Made by a program: the position numbers and the translations under genes
Shown: one piece after another, positions 1-13,022 of the stretch
How positions within the stretch are numbered: position 1 is the first letter of the stretch
Layout of the letters: each line of letters begins with the position of its first letter
Notes under the pieces: model-generated
Told to the model about the DNA's origin: nothing
The model's database searches: none
The model's input: the letters and a program-made list of their open reading frames with translations, nothing else
DNA from: Dirofilaria immitis
Taxonomy: Eukaryota > Nematoda > Chromadorea > Rhabditida > Onchocercidae
Length of the DNA stretch: 64,000 nucleotides
Direction: 5' to 3'
Assembly: GCA_024305405.1 (NCBI GenBank)
Contig: JAKNDB010000087.1
Location: 1-64,000 of the forward strand

Positions 1-3
1 CTG

Positions 4-23
4 TCGCGAACGCTGATTCGCGA
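4..23. repeat. short GC-rich hairpin TCGCGAA/TTCGCGA
   Basis: Perfect 7-bp inverted repeat with a 6-base loop, unusually GC- and CpG-rich for this window. No function can be assigned; it lies at the window edge. Confidence 0.5.
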
Positions 24-180
24 AACTCCAATATACAATTACATAATTAAATTTCTTATTGTAAACAAATAAGCAAATATATTACTCACTGTAAATTAAT
101 GCTCATGAAACTATGAATCATCCCAGTCATATCCACATTCCTTAAAATTGTTTTTTCACACTTTTTGTTGTTATCTAACC

Positions 181-344
181 AATCTACATCCTTTTGTTAA
201 AACGCTTATTTTCCCACGCCAATCCCTCTTTTAATCGTACTGTAATGTTTCCTCCATATCCCAATCCACATCTTTATGTTTAAACGCTTATTTTCCCACG
301 CTAATCTCCCTTTTAATCTTACTGTAATTTACCTCCATATCCGG
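181..344. repeat. 82-bp tandem duplication (2 copies)
   Basis: Copies 181-262 and 263-344 are both 82 bp and align with few mismatches and no gap. They share the cores CGCTTATTTTCCCACG and CCTCCATATCC. The sequence is more pyrimidine- and C-rich than its surroundings. No coding function is evident. Confidence 0.85.
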
Positions 345-1167
345 TATCTTTCCGGTGCTAGAATTAACCACTCCCACTTCTGGTAAGATATAAACCACGA
401 GTGATCATCATCAAGATTATTTTTATCGCCATACAATCAGTAATAAACGTTTCGGCTCCACGGTATGCTCTCAATACAGCTCCACTATACCCTACTCAAT
501 ACCCAACACTGGTGACATTTGGTCCCCTCGACGTTAGCTCACACCCAATAAAGACGCGACAATTACATGTAATCATTAATCACAGCATTTTTATTTCTAA
601 TTAAATAATTCAAACTTGTCAGACTTCACGCCTTATATAATAATATTCATAGTAGCAATTTCATAAAATTTTAAATATTTTCAAGCAGAATTTAACATTT
701 CCTGCAAATTTGAGAAACATTGTGAATCTTTTGAATCAACTTGCTTATCAAGAAATGGAATAAATAATATGGTATAATTATCACAAGCAAATTTTATTCA
801 TAATTTTTATCTCTTATTAATAGGTATGATTAAAACAGAAAATTCGCCAAGGATTTAAAATTTAGTTTAAAAATTTGATAAGAACCACAATGATATCATT
901 TTGGCAAATAGACAATACATTATTTGATGCTGAAAGGAAGAATTATTTGCTGTGATACGTGCCACCAATAAAAATTAAAATAACAAAATTACTGGATGAC
1001 ATGACTGTGATTTAGAGTGAATAGAAGAGATTATTGTAGTTTTGTTTATAATTTCATTCTCCTGCTGAATAAAAAATTTTTTGAATGAAAGACCAAACAT
1101 CAACGCTAAAGCGAAGAAATTTTCGAATTTTGCAAAATCAGTCAAAATATTTTCAAGCACATAATTG
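345..1167. other. no gene seen
   Basis: The 67-codon frame at 401-604 has no recognisable domain, no acceptor or donor context and no neighbour supporting it. The rest is plain AT-rich sequence. Confidence 0.5.
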
Positions 1168-1480
1168 ACCTATGCCATAACTTAATGATCAGAGTTATGT
1201 TAAATGATATCCAGTTTATAATTTTAATGAATAACAGAATGATGTCTGCGAAATATTATCCTAGTTAAAAATGATAATTTTTATAATGTAGCGGGAAACA
1301 CGATGAAATGTTCCAAAAGACTAAATCTTGTCTTCAATTTTTTTGCTTTATAGACTGTTTAATACAATGATCTTGAAAACGAATGATAATGTAATCAAAT
1401 TGTTCAGATTACTGAGATAAGCTAAATAACTTGAACAACGTAATAGTTTCAATTCAATCTTGTTTCCTCATTTCATATGT
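1168..1480. repeat. segmental duplication block A (paired with 9042-9360)
   Basis: About 310 bp aligns along its length with 9042-9360 in the same orientation, with roughly one base in five changed plus small indels. Shared landmarks include CCATAACTTAATGAT, ATGTTCCAAAAGA, and GAATGAT followed by GCAATCAAATTGTT-like sequence. A weaker third relative may lie at about 8465-8700. Confidence 0.7.
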
Positions 1481-1584
1481 TTTAACGAGTTGTGTCGTTT
1501 AGAGACATCAGCAGCTGCTATAGTCACTCCCCTATTGATGTATTATCAAATAAGGTGTGTAGTAATTTTTACATGTTTCTTTTA

Positions 1585-1790
1585 TAACACTACATGAGGT
1601 TGTTTTAAACTGATGACGACCATAACTTATTCGAATACATCAGAAAAGAAGTAATTTTTGAATGATGTGCAAAAAAATGATGCATGATGAAATAATGGAT
1701 AATGATGCAAATAATCTAACAATTACTGTAACCTTATTGATTTTTGATCAATGTTTGGAATATTACATGAAAATTTTTTATTTTATTATT
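1585..1790. repeat. segmental duplication block B (paired with 8218-8420)
   Basis: The stretch runs from the TGAGGTTGTTTTAAACT-like start through GATGAAATAATGGATAATGATG to GATCAATG. It matches 8218-8420 in the same orientation. Together with blocks A, C and the zinc-finger block it forms a reshuffled duplication. Confidence 0.65.
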
Positions 1791-2541
1791 TGCTTCTGTC
1801 TATGAAAATAAATTGATCAATGATAACCAGCGATGTTTTTGAATTTACATTTATTTTAAGGCGATGACTAAAAAAATTAAATATAATAAAAGATTAAGTG
1901 AAAAAATTAAATAAAAATTCACTTTGTACTACCAGGGAATGCACATCATTTCCCATGAATGAAAGAAGATGCTTACGATATAATTCAATTTGACTCTTAT
2001 TTTAAAATTCGTTGCTGAGGATGTATTCTTGTATGAGATTGTTAATTTTTCGTTGTTAGAATTATGTAAAGCGATTTTTTAATTAATGAAAATAGCGATT
2101 TATTCATCTTTACAAGAAAAAAAATAAATTTCGTATAATGAATACTCATAGAAATGTATGCATACGAAATCAAACAGACAATAGCAGCAGAAATTTAAAT
2201 AATTTATTAATATCCATAGTCTCGTTGGTATTTGTTCAATTGTACTCTCAAAGTGTTAGACAAAATTTCTGTTACAAAAAACTTTATATTTATTAGAGTA
2301 AATATTAATAATAAATATGTTTTCGATATTTTGGATTTACATTGATGCATTTCATAAAATTTAAATAATATATCAATTCATTGAAAATAATGAAATGATG
2401 AATAGTAATTAATGATGTCTTTGAATTTACGTTAGAGTGATATGATTATAAATGTATAAGCAAAATATTTCTTGCACAATCGTTTATGTTCCTGCATGCT
2501 TTGCATTAACAAAAAGCTGCAATAATTTATAATAATCAAAA
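1791..2541. other. no gene seen
   Basis: AT-rich non-coding sequence between duplication blocks, with no long ORF, splice-bounded exon or RNA gene recognised. Confidence 0.5.
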
Positions 2542-3065
2542 TTTGATGGAAGTTTAATTAATAAAATTTATGCTAATGATGAATCAAGTATGAAATGGAT
2601 AAACCTAGATGAATTTTCTTGAATGCAATTTTATACGAAATTTCAGTTGCCATCCATTTGGAGCACGAAAAATGAATAAAATGTAGTAATTGAAATTATT
2701 TGGAAGCCAAAATGACTGAAACGGCGAGGCAAGTGATAGTTTCGTTATCTGTTACAACAGCATATCTTTCATTAATTTCAGAAATCGATTTTTCTATTTT
2801 CCAGAAAGAAAGAAATTAAATAACAGTATTTTATTCTGTTAATAGTTACAATGAATTTACAGAAATACTCATGACTTTTATTTGCATAAATTTACATAAA
2901 CTTATGATTTTCGATGAGATCATGAAAGATTTATCATTATTCCACAAAAATTTGCAGTATTCAGTTTACCAAGCTTTTAAACTCACTTTTTTTTCTATTA
3001 ATCGTTTTTAATAACTATATTTAGACAAAAAAGCTTGCATAGTTACGTAAAAGGATTAAAAGCAT
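2542..3065. repeat. segmental duplication block C (paired with 7165-7690)
   Basis: About 520 bp is collinear with 7165-7690 in the same orientation. Nearly identical landmarks include TGCATAAATTTACATAAAC, ATGATTTTCGATGAGATCAT and CAAGTGATAGTTTC. It lies upstream of the zinc-finger relic in both copies, so it probably represents the 5' region or an intron of the ancestral gene. Confidence 0.75.
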
Positions 3066-3770
3066 TGCGATTTATTTGATCACTGATCTTAAAACCAGTC
3101 TTCAAATGATTCTCCAATCAGTATTGCATTCATCGTTCAGTAGAATTAATTCACTTTTGATCCAGAATTCTGCGTCAGATTCCGTACTTCAATCGTTACT
3201 GTTTGCAGTGGGAATTGCTTGCGAATAAGCATGCTGTTGTCTCATTACTTTTAGCAGCTATATTGCTATCATGCGTTCCACATAATAAACTAAGTGAATA
3301 AACTAGTGCTCTGACTAGGAAAATTAAATATTTGTAAATTTTTGGTCTTGTACTATTATGCTATCAAATTCTTCTCGTTGTTTTCGAAGGAATCAATGTG
3401 TTGCGCTTAAACATCTTTTGGTTTTCTGAATAATTTCGAAGATATCAATTCGTCGATATTTTTATCTATCTGCGTCATATTTTACTTTGAATCTTATTCA
3501 TAATTCTTCAAAAAGAATATCACTGATTTAAGAAGTTATGATTTTATTCTGCATATGCTGATATTAATAGTATTAATTTGCATTGATTGAGACTTTGCAT
3601 TGATTATGCGAAAACTCAAAATTTTCAAGAAAATAACCACAAATCACGTAAATTAAAAAAATGAATCATTTCACATAATTTCAGGTGTCAAGTGGAAACG
3701 ATTCATCATTCAGGCAAGATTAAATGATCACTTGAATTTAAGTTAACCTAATAGCACACAAGCAAACCGA

Positions 3771-4723
<953 letters not shown>

Positions 4724-5217
4724 ACAATGTTTCACCTTTTATGCTTTATTTATGTTTAATTGAATCCTCACAATAACTAATGCATCAACCATTGATGAAA
4801 TTCTTTTCGTTTCCTTAAAAATATTTATTGCTACCTTATATTTTAGTATTTTAAGTTAATGGTGATTAAATAAGAAATGATACCATAAATTAAATTTTTT
4901 CTTTAATCAATGCTACTGCGCATTAGAATATCATTTTCCTTTATAAATATTAATAAGAAAGCTAAGGAAATTATCATATGAAATGTTAAATTAACGAACA
5001 GTTCAATTTTGACTTTTATCCTTTAATCCATCAGTTTCATAACTATAACAGGTTGCATAAATTTTACATTGAAAAATTAAGCCAAAATAACAAAAAGATC
5101 AAAAGCCCTTAAAAGATGTAGCACATTTATTTTCCATTAACATTAGCACAGAATAAAAAGATACCAAAAGAATAAATAATGATTGTCTACTTATTTCATC
5201 TTTTATGACATACTTAG
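4724..5217. other. no gene seen
   Basis: AT-rich spacer between the zinc-finger relic and the isocitrate-dehydrogenase-like relic. Confidence 0.5.
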
Positions 5218-5400
5218 CAGATGACAGATGGCGCTTTTAATGCAACGTTTGATCGTATTGCAAAATAATATCTGGATGTAAAGCAGGAACATTATATAGT
5301 TGATATTGGAATTGTAGGTGTTGCTGCAGAACCTGAGAAATTCGATGTTATAGTAACTGAGAACTTGTATGGTGATATATTGTCAGATATAATAGAACAA
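5218..5400 (+). pseudogene. isocitrate dehydrogenase fragment, bacterial (Rickettsiales) type; possible nuclear Wolbachia insertion
   Basis: Reading from 5221 gives MTDG, an early stop at 5266-5268, then an open stretch containing [19 protein letters not shown] and [22 protein letters not shown] is the signature of the isocitrate/isopropylmalate dehydrogenase fold, around the residues that bind substrate, metal and cofactor. From knowledge of the family, the VDIG...FDVIVT.NLYGDI arrangement looks closer to the Thermus/Rickettsiales enzyme than to the mitochondrial subunits of animals. About 60 codons survive, with one stop, no flanking splice signals and no further homology downstream. Base composition is less AT-rich than its surroundings. 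I infer an old transfer from an endosymbiont such as Wolbachia; a relic of a nuclear idh gene is the alternative. Confidence 0.55.
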
Positions 5401-7164
5401 AACATCATCATCATCATCTAAATAATTATCACTTATTTTTCATTTTCCTTTCTCGGCAAAATTCTTTCGTGATAACTCATGAGATAACTTAACCAATTTT
5501 AAGAATTAAACAAAGAGCAAAGAGAGCAAATATAAGTAATTAATTCTTTTAGTACAATTAATTATTCCATTTCAATCATTTTTATTATGAATGAAGCGAC
5601 TTATCTGGCATTGGAATCATATTTAATTGCTTAAGTATTTTTTATATTTTACAAAAATCTAAACGTTATGCCTTTCTCCTTGATTAAATGTTAGCAACAG
5701 TCTTTCATGTTAATTTTAATTTGGATTTTTCGATTTCTCTCATTTCATTTTTTTCTTAAAGATTTTCAAAAACAAAAGTGCTTCTATTTTAACTCTTTAA
5801 CATTTCTGCGAATAATTATCAGAGCGGATCTTAAGAATATATATATAAATTAGTTAGTTGTTTACAATTTAGCTGATAGATGTGAGAACCATTGTATACG
5901 AAAGAATTATATTCTCTGCATAATTTAAATACTGAACAACTAATACATCGCGTTATAAGGTGATGTGTCCTTTAATTTAGGAAGTGATTTTTTGTATAAT
6001 GAATTCTTTATGTTGCAGAACTAACATAATCTTTTTAAGAGATAAAGATAAAGAAAAGGAAATAGTTCAAATCGAAGGGTGCGAAAAGAAGTAAAAATAA
6101 AAGATTATGTCTAATCTTTGCGAATAAGAAAAAAGTGTAGTAACGTAAGTAAGGAGGTATTGCTATGTTCAGGAAATTGTTATTTCTTGCTTTAGCTACA
6201 TCTATGTTATCAAGGTGTCTCTTAAGTAATCTATGCAAGTCGTGTATCAGAAATAATGAAAATACTATAATCGTCATAATTCAATTGCAAAAATATTTTC
6301 ATACACTCAAGAATATTTTGTGCACTAGTTAAGTTTATTAGATTTCCAAATTTCATTTTAATATTTTCATTATTTCTAGTATGATTTTGTTTCATGACAT
6401 CTATCGAAAATTTATCAAATTTTGTATTGAAAAAATTACACTATAGTTAAGTAAATTAATTCGGATATTAATTTTTTTTTGACAAATGCTTTAAATTTTA
6501 CAAATTTATGTATATAATTTTCAATTTTCGCATTTTAATTTACCATTCCTTTTGTCATATCTCTGATTTATGCATTTCATTTAATTTTTGCAGAAATTTT
6601 AATAATTGTATTGTAAGAAAGATTTACACAATTCACTAAAGCAAGCCTTCTGTATGAATTAACAAAATGCTATCTATTTGATCAACAGCTCAGAATATGA
6701 TTAAGCAATGCAAAGGCATAGCAGATTATGTAACAGAATATATTGACTCAGAAGTTGCTAACCTCACGAAATTTTCGAAGTGTCGTCAATGAAAACAGCG
6801 GGTAGAAATTAAATGATCTTCCGTATACTATTTCAATATATTAGCTTTAACTATTTTGCTATTTAGAACGCACGGAATCCTTATTACGAAAGTCTTCAAT
6901 GCCTTGAGAATTGAATAAGGGCACAACTTATTTAAAAAAGTCGATTTTGTATAACAAAATATATAGTTTTTCGCTTCGATATTTCACACTTTCATATGTT
7001 ACGAATCTAAATCCACTGCAGTTGATTCAGACCAAATTTAATTTTATAAATATTTCAATGTATTCTTCCTATTCATAATTCAAATGTAAAATTGTCTAGT
7101 AAATTAAGTAAAGAAAATTTTCTTTATGAAAGTCTTCAATGGCTTGAAGATAACCAAAATTTGG
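5401..7164. other. no gene seen
   Basis: AT-rich. A 31-codon frame at 6697-6792 (beginning MIKQCKGIADYVTEYID) looks coding-like in composition but has no family match I recognise and no splice context. Confidence 0.45.
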
Positions 7165-7684
7165 TGAAAATTTGATTAATAAAATTTTTGCTAATGCCAA
7201 ATTAAAAATGGGATGGGTAAACCCAAATGAATTTTTTGTGTGCAGCTTTATGCGACATTTTATTTTGTTATTTATGTCAAGCATGAAAAATGAATAAAAT
7301 GTAGAATCGAAATTAATTATTTGATACCAAAATAACTGAAATGAAAAGACAAGTGATAGTTTCATTATCTATTACAACAGTATATCTTTTATCAATTTTC
7401 GGAAATGGATTTTTATTTTTCAAAAAGGAAGGAATTATGTAACAATATTTTATTCTGTTGCTAGTTAAATTGAACTTACAAAGATATTCATAACTTTGAT
7501 TTGCATAAATTTACATAAACCTATGATTTTCGATGAGATCATGAAAAATTTATTATCATTCCACGAAGTATTTAAAATATTCAGATTACTAAGCTTTTCA
7601 AACTCACTTTTTTTCTTATTAATCGTTTTGTATCGCTGTATTTAGACAAGAAAAAGCTTGCATAATTATGCAAAGGGATTAAAA
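7165..7684. repeat. segmental duplication block C' (partner of 2542-3065)
   Basis: Second copy of block C, same orientation, immediately upstream of the second zinc-finger relic. It keeps the order C then finger seen at 2542-4723 but with the intervening kilobase missing. Confidence 0.75.
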
Positions 7685-7994
7685 GCACTGCGATTCAGTC
7701 ATAGCAACAATCTGTAAATACGTCGACGGATACAAGCATGCGAGAAACCTTTCAAGTGCGATATATGCGGTAAGGAATGCAGTGATAGCAGCCATCTGAA
7801 ATGATCGACGATAAAATACGAAGGAGAAAGCATTCAAATGCAATGTATGAGAGTTCAAACAAAATGATAGTTTGCTGAAACATAAAAACATATATTCAAA
7901 TGAAAGACTACATTGCATGAAAAATATGCCAACAAGTAATATTTGCAATACAGCTATATTATTAGAGAAAATGATTCCCAATTCCGGACTGTGA
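7685..7994 (+). pseudogene. C2H2 zinc-finger gene, decayed (copy 2)
   Basis: One finger is readable as EKPFKCDICGKECSDSSHLK followed directly by a stop. The rest is frameshifted, but the last 24 codons still resemble the C-terminus of copy 1 (PTSNICNTAILLEK here, PTNNICNTAILIEK there), ending at a stop at 7992-7994. This copy is more decayed than copy 1. The ORFs on both strands here are shadows of the relic. Confidence 0.68.
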
Positions 7995-8217
7995 GCGCCG
8001 TTTCGCCTTCTCAATTGATAAAAGCTGTTACTAACACTCTGGCATCTACGTTTTGTATTCCATATACGTTGACGATTTATTATGCAACAATACAGCGTAA
8101 AAGACTTAATTCTGTATTATTTGTTTGATGTCATAAATAAAAATAAAAATTTGATCGAAATGAGAAAATCTCTTATTTCACGTATAGTAATTTTGACAGT
8201 TTTTTTTTTTTTTTTTT

Positions 8218-8420
8218 TTTATAGCATTATGTGAGGCTGTTTTGAACTAATGAAGAATATATAATTTATTTCAATTCATCAGAAAGAAAGTGATTTTTTA
8301 CTGAGGTACAAAAAGTGGTACATGATGAAATAGTAGATAATGATGGCAAAAATGAATAAGCTAGCTATTATTACTATAACCTTGTTCATTTGTGATCAAT
8401 GCTTGAAATATGATTATTGA
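8218..8420. repeat. segmental duplication block B' (partner of 1585-1790)
   Basis: Same orientation as block B but now 3' of the zinc-finger relic, while B lies 5' of it. A run of about 20 T precedes it at roughly 8200-8220. Confidence 0.65.
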
Positions 8421-9041
8421 TCAATATTTGGAAAATAATTGGGTTTATTCGACTGAGTTTTGCAAAACTACTGCAAAATATTTTCAAACATTAAAAGATA
8501 TTGTCGATTTATATATACCCATAACCTAATGATGATTTACAATAGAAAGTAGAATTGATGTGAAATGATGTTCCAAATTCCAATTTGAAATAGCAATTTT
8601 ATGATGCTGCAAGAAGTTTAACACTTCAATCAAACAAATGCTGCCTTGAATCATTTTGGCTTATAAAACATATTGCACGATTACTTAAAAAATGATTTTG
8701 TGTATAATTTCGTATTCAAGACTGTTAGTACTGTTTTATCTTTTGTGTATTATTTATTACTGTTTAACTGATTGACAAGAACAGTTGGGAAAATTAAAGA
8801 AAAATTTTTAGTTGAAGTTGAATTTAATTTCATATTGTATTTTATCACTTAGATTTTCATACAGTATTGTATTCCACAACACGTTTTTTCTAATCAAAAA
8901 TTTTTTCATGTTGCAAGATCTTTGATTTTTGTGTGCGTTTTTGCGATATTTCAGATATTATATACAAGCTAATTTATTAGGATCAGAAACGAAAATAATT
9001 GCTAAAGTTTTTTTCAATCATATAGCTATTGTATTCCATAA

Positions 9042-9360
9042 CTTAATGATTGAAGTTATGTTTAGTGATTCCAGTTTATGGTTATAATTTTTAATAAACA
9101 GCAGGGGTGATTTCTGCGAAATACTCTTGTAGTTAGAAATGACAATTTTTATTATGCAGCGGCAAATTTGATAAAATGTTCCAAAAGATTAAGTCTTGCC
9201 TTCGATTTTTTTTTTTTGCCTTATAAAGTGTTTAGTATGATTATAGTATGATTATTGAAAGCGAATGATCTTGCAATCAAATTGTTTAAATTACTGAAAT
9301 AAGCTAAATAACTTTGAAACAATGAAACAGTTCCAATTCAATTCTGTTTTCACATTTTAC
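9042..9360. repeat. segmental duplication block A' (partner of 1168-1480)
   Basis: Same orientation as block A, with CCATAACTTAATGAT and ATGTTCCAAAAGATTAAGTC preserved. The order here is C'-finger-B'-A', against A-B-C-finger in the first copy. Confidence 0.7.
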
Positions 9361-9594
9361 ACAACTGTTGAACAGTAAGTTATTTGAGTTGGTTGCTCTT
9401 TTATTTCTCTTTGTTTAAGCCGTTGGAGTACTAATTTTGAGACATTCGTATATATAGTTAACGGTTAACGTTATAATAACTTTTCCACCCTCATTTATTC
9501 AATCTAAAATATCTTTTTTATCCTCGACTATTTGGGCGTACTTGCCTTCTTCTTGTTATTTCCATGGTGCTGAAGCTTGTTGAATAGATTGAAT

Positions 9595-9669
9595 CTAATT
9601 GGTGTTAATAGTTCCAATATGCAGCCTGAGACGCATTATTTGTCCTTCAATGATTCTTTTTCGAACCTC
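9595..9669 (-). CDS. possible terminal exon, unknown gene
   Basis: On the minus strand a good acceptor (TTTTGCAG, ending at 9670) is followed by 24 open codons beginning EVRKRIIEGQIMRLRLHIG and then a TAG. Composition is more coding-like than the surroundings. No upstream partner exon was found and no family is recognised, so it may be a chance frame or a decayed exon. Confidence 0.18.
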   Translation of the reverse strand, partial: EVRKRIIEGQIMRLRLHIGTINTN

Positions 9670-9890
9670 CTGCAAAAGTAAAACGAAAATTTTTCTAAAA
9701 ATTTTCATTTTTATGTATACACATGCATACACTGATATATTTATGTATTTATAAACATAAAGCAAAATTAACTCGTAAGCAGAGCCTGAAAAGAATGGAA
9801 AAAATGATTTCAAAAATGGAAAAATTTACAATTCGCAATTCTTCTAACAATAATAATAATAATAAAATTTGAATGAAATTAAACAAAACT

Positions 9891-10068
9891 ATTCAAAAAA
9901 TAAAATCATATAAATTATTCCAACCTATCGTATACACAATAATCATTTTGTGACAGACTCGACAACATCAATCGAAACAATTCAAAAAATAAAATCATAT
10001 AAATTATTCCAACATATCATATACACAATAATCATTTTGTGACAGACTCGACAACATCAATCGAAATA
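9891..10068. repeat. 89-bp tandem duplication (2 copies, 3 mismatches)
   Basis: Copies 9891-9979 and 9980-10068 differ at three positions. Both contain ATAATCATTTTGTGACAGAC and TCGACAACATCAATCGAAA. A truncated third start follows at about 10069. The near-identity implies a recent origin, unlike the older duplication to the left. Confidence 0.9.
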
Positions 10069-12953
10069 ATTCCAAAAAACAGAAACATTCAGAAAGAAAT
10101 TAAATAATCGATCAATTAATAACAAAATGAATTGAATGGTTGTTAAGTTTATTAAAAATTTTTTTATACGATATATAAATTAAATTTTAAATCCAATGCA
10201 TTCATCAAATAATTTTCAATGATTTCTGACAAATGTAGTATCATATCGTATAATTTATTCGTTTCTTAAAATTTTCATGGAAATTTCAAAATGTAAGTAA
10301 ATAAAAATAGGGGTAAATTTTTATTGGAAAAGAGAATATTCTTCGTAATGGTTTAGTATCGTTTTAAATAATTAATAAATCCTTGGAAGAATAAAAAAAT
10401 ATTATTCATTAGGTTTGAATTTGCGAAGTTTTCATATTTATGAGAGATTTTCTCGAATCATTTTCGAAAAGAACTTATTCTACTGAAAATCGATTTGAAA
10501 CTTTACTATATCATGCTACAGCAACTACACGATACAGCATTGTAAAAGAATACGATATAACATATTCCAGAGCATAGCTTCAACATTTGATTTGTTAAAT
10601 TTAGTGATCTGCCTCTATCAAGTTACGTAAATTACTATAATATATCTATTTTATTTCAAAATGATCTAATACATGATATCAAACAACAATACTATCATCA
10701 TACTAATGCGAGCAATAAATTATTGCACAATTTTGTTGTAGACATAAAATAGTGAAATTCAATTGTAAATTACTTGTTTTCCCTTTGAAATATTCTATTC
10801 AACTGTGAATGAATAAATCTACAGTTCGATAAATAATTTCTAAGATATCTGAGTTTTAGAAAAATAATTTTTTTCAGTATGAAAATTGACCGATAATTTT
10901 TTTATTTATCACTCATTGATAATGATTAAATGTAATGCGTTAAAGTGTCAAAAGTTCTTTTTTTATAACATTTGAAAGATTAATGCTAATTTACTTGTTA
11001 GATGTATTCATTATTTTACAATAGAAAATTAATTGATAAGCTGATCTAGTCGATAACTGATAAGCTATTTTTTTATTACAATATACTTTCTTAAAATTTC
11101 ACAAATTTTTCAAATTTCTATAAATTATAGGATTAAGCATTAAGCTAATTATGAAATCGATCATAAAATTAATCATGATAATGCAATAGATGAAGAAATA
11201 AATTTTGATTAATTAATTATGTATTTTCGATTATACTAAAAGTATCAAAATTTAAAACCTTAATTTTTTTCAAATTTCGTCTTTCTATGATTGAAATTGA
11301 AAAAAATAAAATCTTTTTATCAGCACGATGATCAATATGCTTAAAACGATATTTTAGTATTAATTGACAAATTTCTAATATCAAAATTATACTGCTATTA
11401 AATTATGTTATGTTTTCTCGATAAATTTCTATACTTATTGGTCGAGAAAATAAAAATACGAATAAATATATTCCACCTGAATATATTAAGTCGTTTTCGT
11501 TTTTATTTCTTATATTAAAAAAAGAAATGAATTAATAATATTTTTGCTGCATCTTCATCTTCGTCTTCCTCGAGATGCAAAATCAATATTTACTTTACTT
11601 ATTATTTATTCATTTTCTTATTTTATTCTATCAATAGTAGATAAAATGTATTATTTATTATTTCATCTCTTCCTGATCATTTTTAAAAAGCTCAAAATTT
11701 TTGTTCAATTCGTTTTTTTTTTTTTTCATTTCCTTAATATGTGAAGAGTAAAAGAGAAAAAAAAGAAAACGAGAAATTATAAAATATATTTTACAATTTA
11801 TTTCTCAGCCAAAAATATTATCTCCCTCTCTCATTTTTTCTCACATTTTCCATTTCCTTATATTATCAAAAAAAATGAACCATAAATATATTTCTACCGT
11901 AGTTGCATTATTTAAAAAAAAAAAAAATCGAATGAAATTATCGCCCATTTTTTTAATTTTTATCCGAGAAATTAAACTTAAATTTTGTATTTCGTAATAT
12001 TTTAGATATTAATTGAAATTAAAAAATTATTAGAAAGTGTAATTTTTATTGAATAGAATATTAAATACAATAATTACTATATAGAAATTAAATTAAATTT
12101 GATATTTTATAATATTCATTTTCGTTCTTAACGGAATAATTTTTTTTTTTAATGAGGAAAATTAGTGTTTTTATTAAAGAATATCTTAACAATTAAATTA
12201 GTTTATATCAAATATTAATTACTAAATTAATTCTTCTCCATCTTATTATAATTTAAAGATTTGTTTATTAAAAAGAGTGAAATAAAATTCGATTATCAAA
12301 TCTATTAAATTCTATCTTTCCTTTTTTTTGTTCCTTTTAAATTTAGTTAAATTCCCTTAAATATAATGACAACAATATTGAACAGACTATTTGTTCGAAT
12401 AGGTTGATAATTATTACTTCCATTTATTTATCCTTCCTTCCTCTCTCCATCCAATCATTTCGAATGTTCCTTGAAATGGCTGAGAATTGAACAGATTTGT
12501 CAAACGAATTGATCAATGTTCTCTTTTTCTTTCTTTCTCTTTCTCTCTTTTTCTCTCTCTCCCTCTCTTTTCCTATCTATCTATTTATCCCTCGTCCCTC
12601 TTTAATCTCCTCAAGTTGAATATTCTATGAAATAAGACTGCTGAAATTGTAAACATAACTTACACTTTCATTTTCACCAACTGAACGAATATAATCGATC
12701 AATTTTAGCAATCAATAAATGGCATTAGCTATCAATAAGATCACATTTTGAAGTCTTCAATCATCTTTGTAGAACGTTTTCAACGAATTTTAAATTATTT
12801 AAAAAATTGGGAATTCATAATAATCAACGAAAGAGAAATGAAAAGGGAAGAAGATCAGATCAGATGACAGCTCTTTACAACAAACCGAGAAAGATAAAGA
12901 AAAACTTTTACAAAAAAAAAAAAAAAAGAAAACAAACATAATCCTTGGTCATA

Positions 12954-12962
12954 TTACACACA

Positions 12963-12994
<32 letters not shown>

Positions 12995-13022
12995 TACACA
13001 CATACACACACACACACACACA
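12954..13022. repeat. (CA)n microsatellite
   Basis: Nearly pure CA dinucleotides, interrupted by a few TA steps. Confidence 0.95.

Noticed and set aside
401..604. 67-codon ORF near the left edge
   Set aside because: No recognisable domain, no conserved start context and no supporting exon; chance frame in less AT-rich sequence cannot be excluded.
6697..6792. 31-codon frame with protein-like composition
   Set aside because: No known family, no splice signals and no neighbouring exon; too short to support.
7679..8128. ORFs on both strands over the second zinc-finger copy
   Set aside because: They are shadows of the decayed finger sequence, which reads in another frame.
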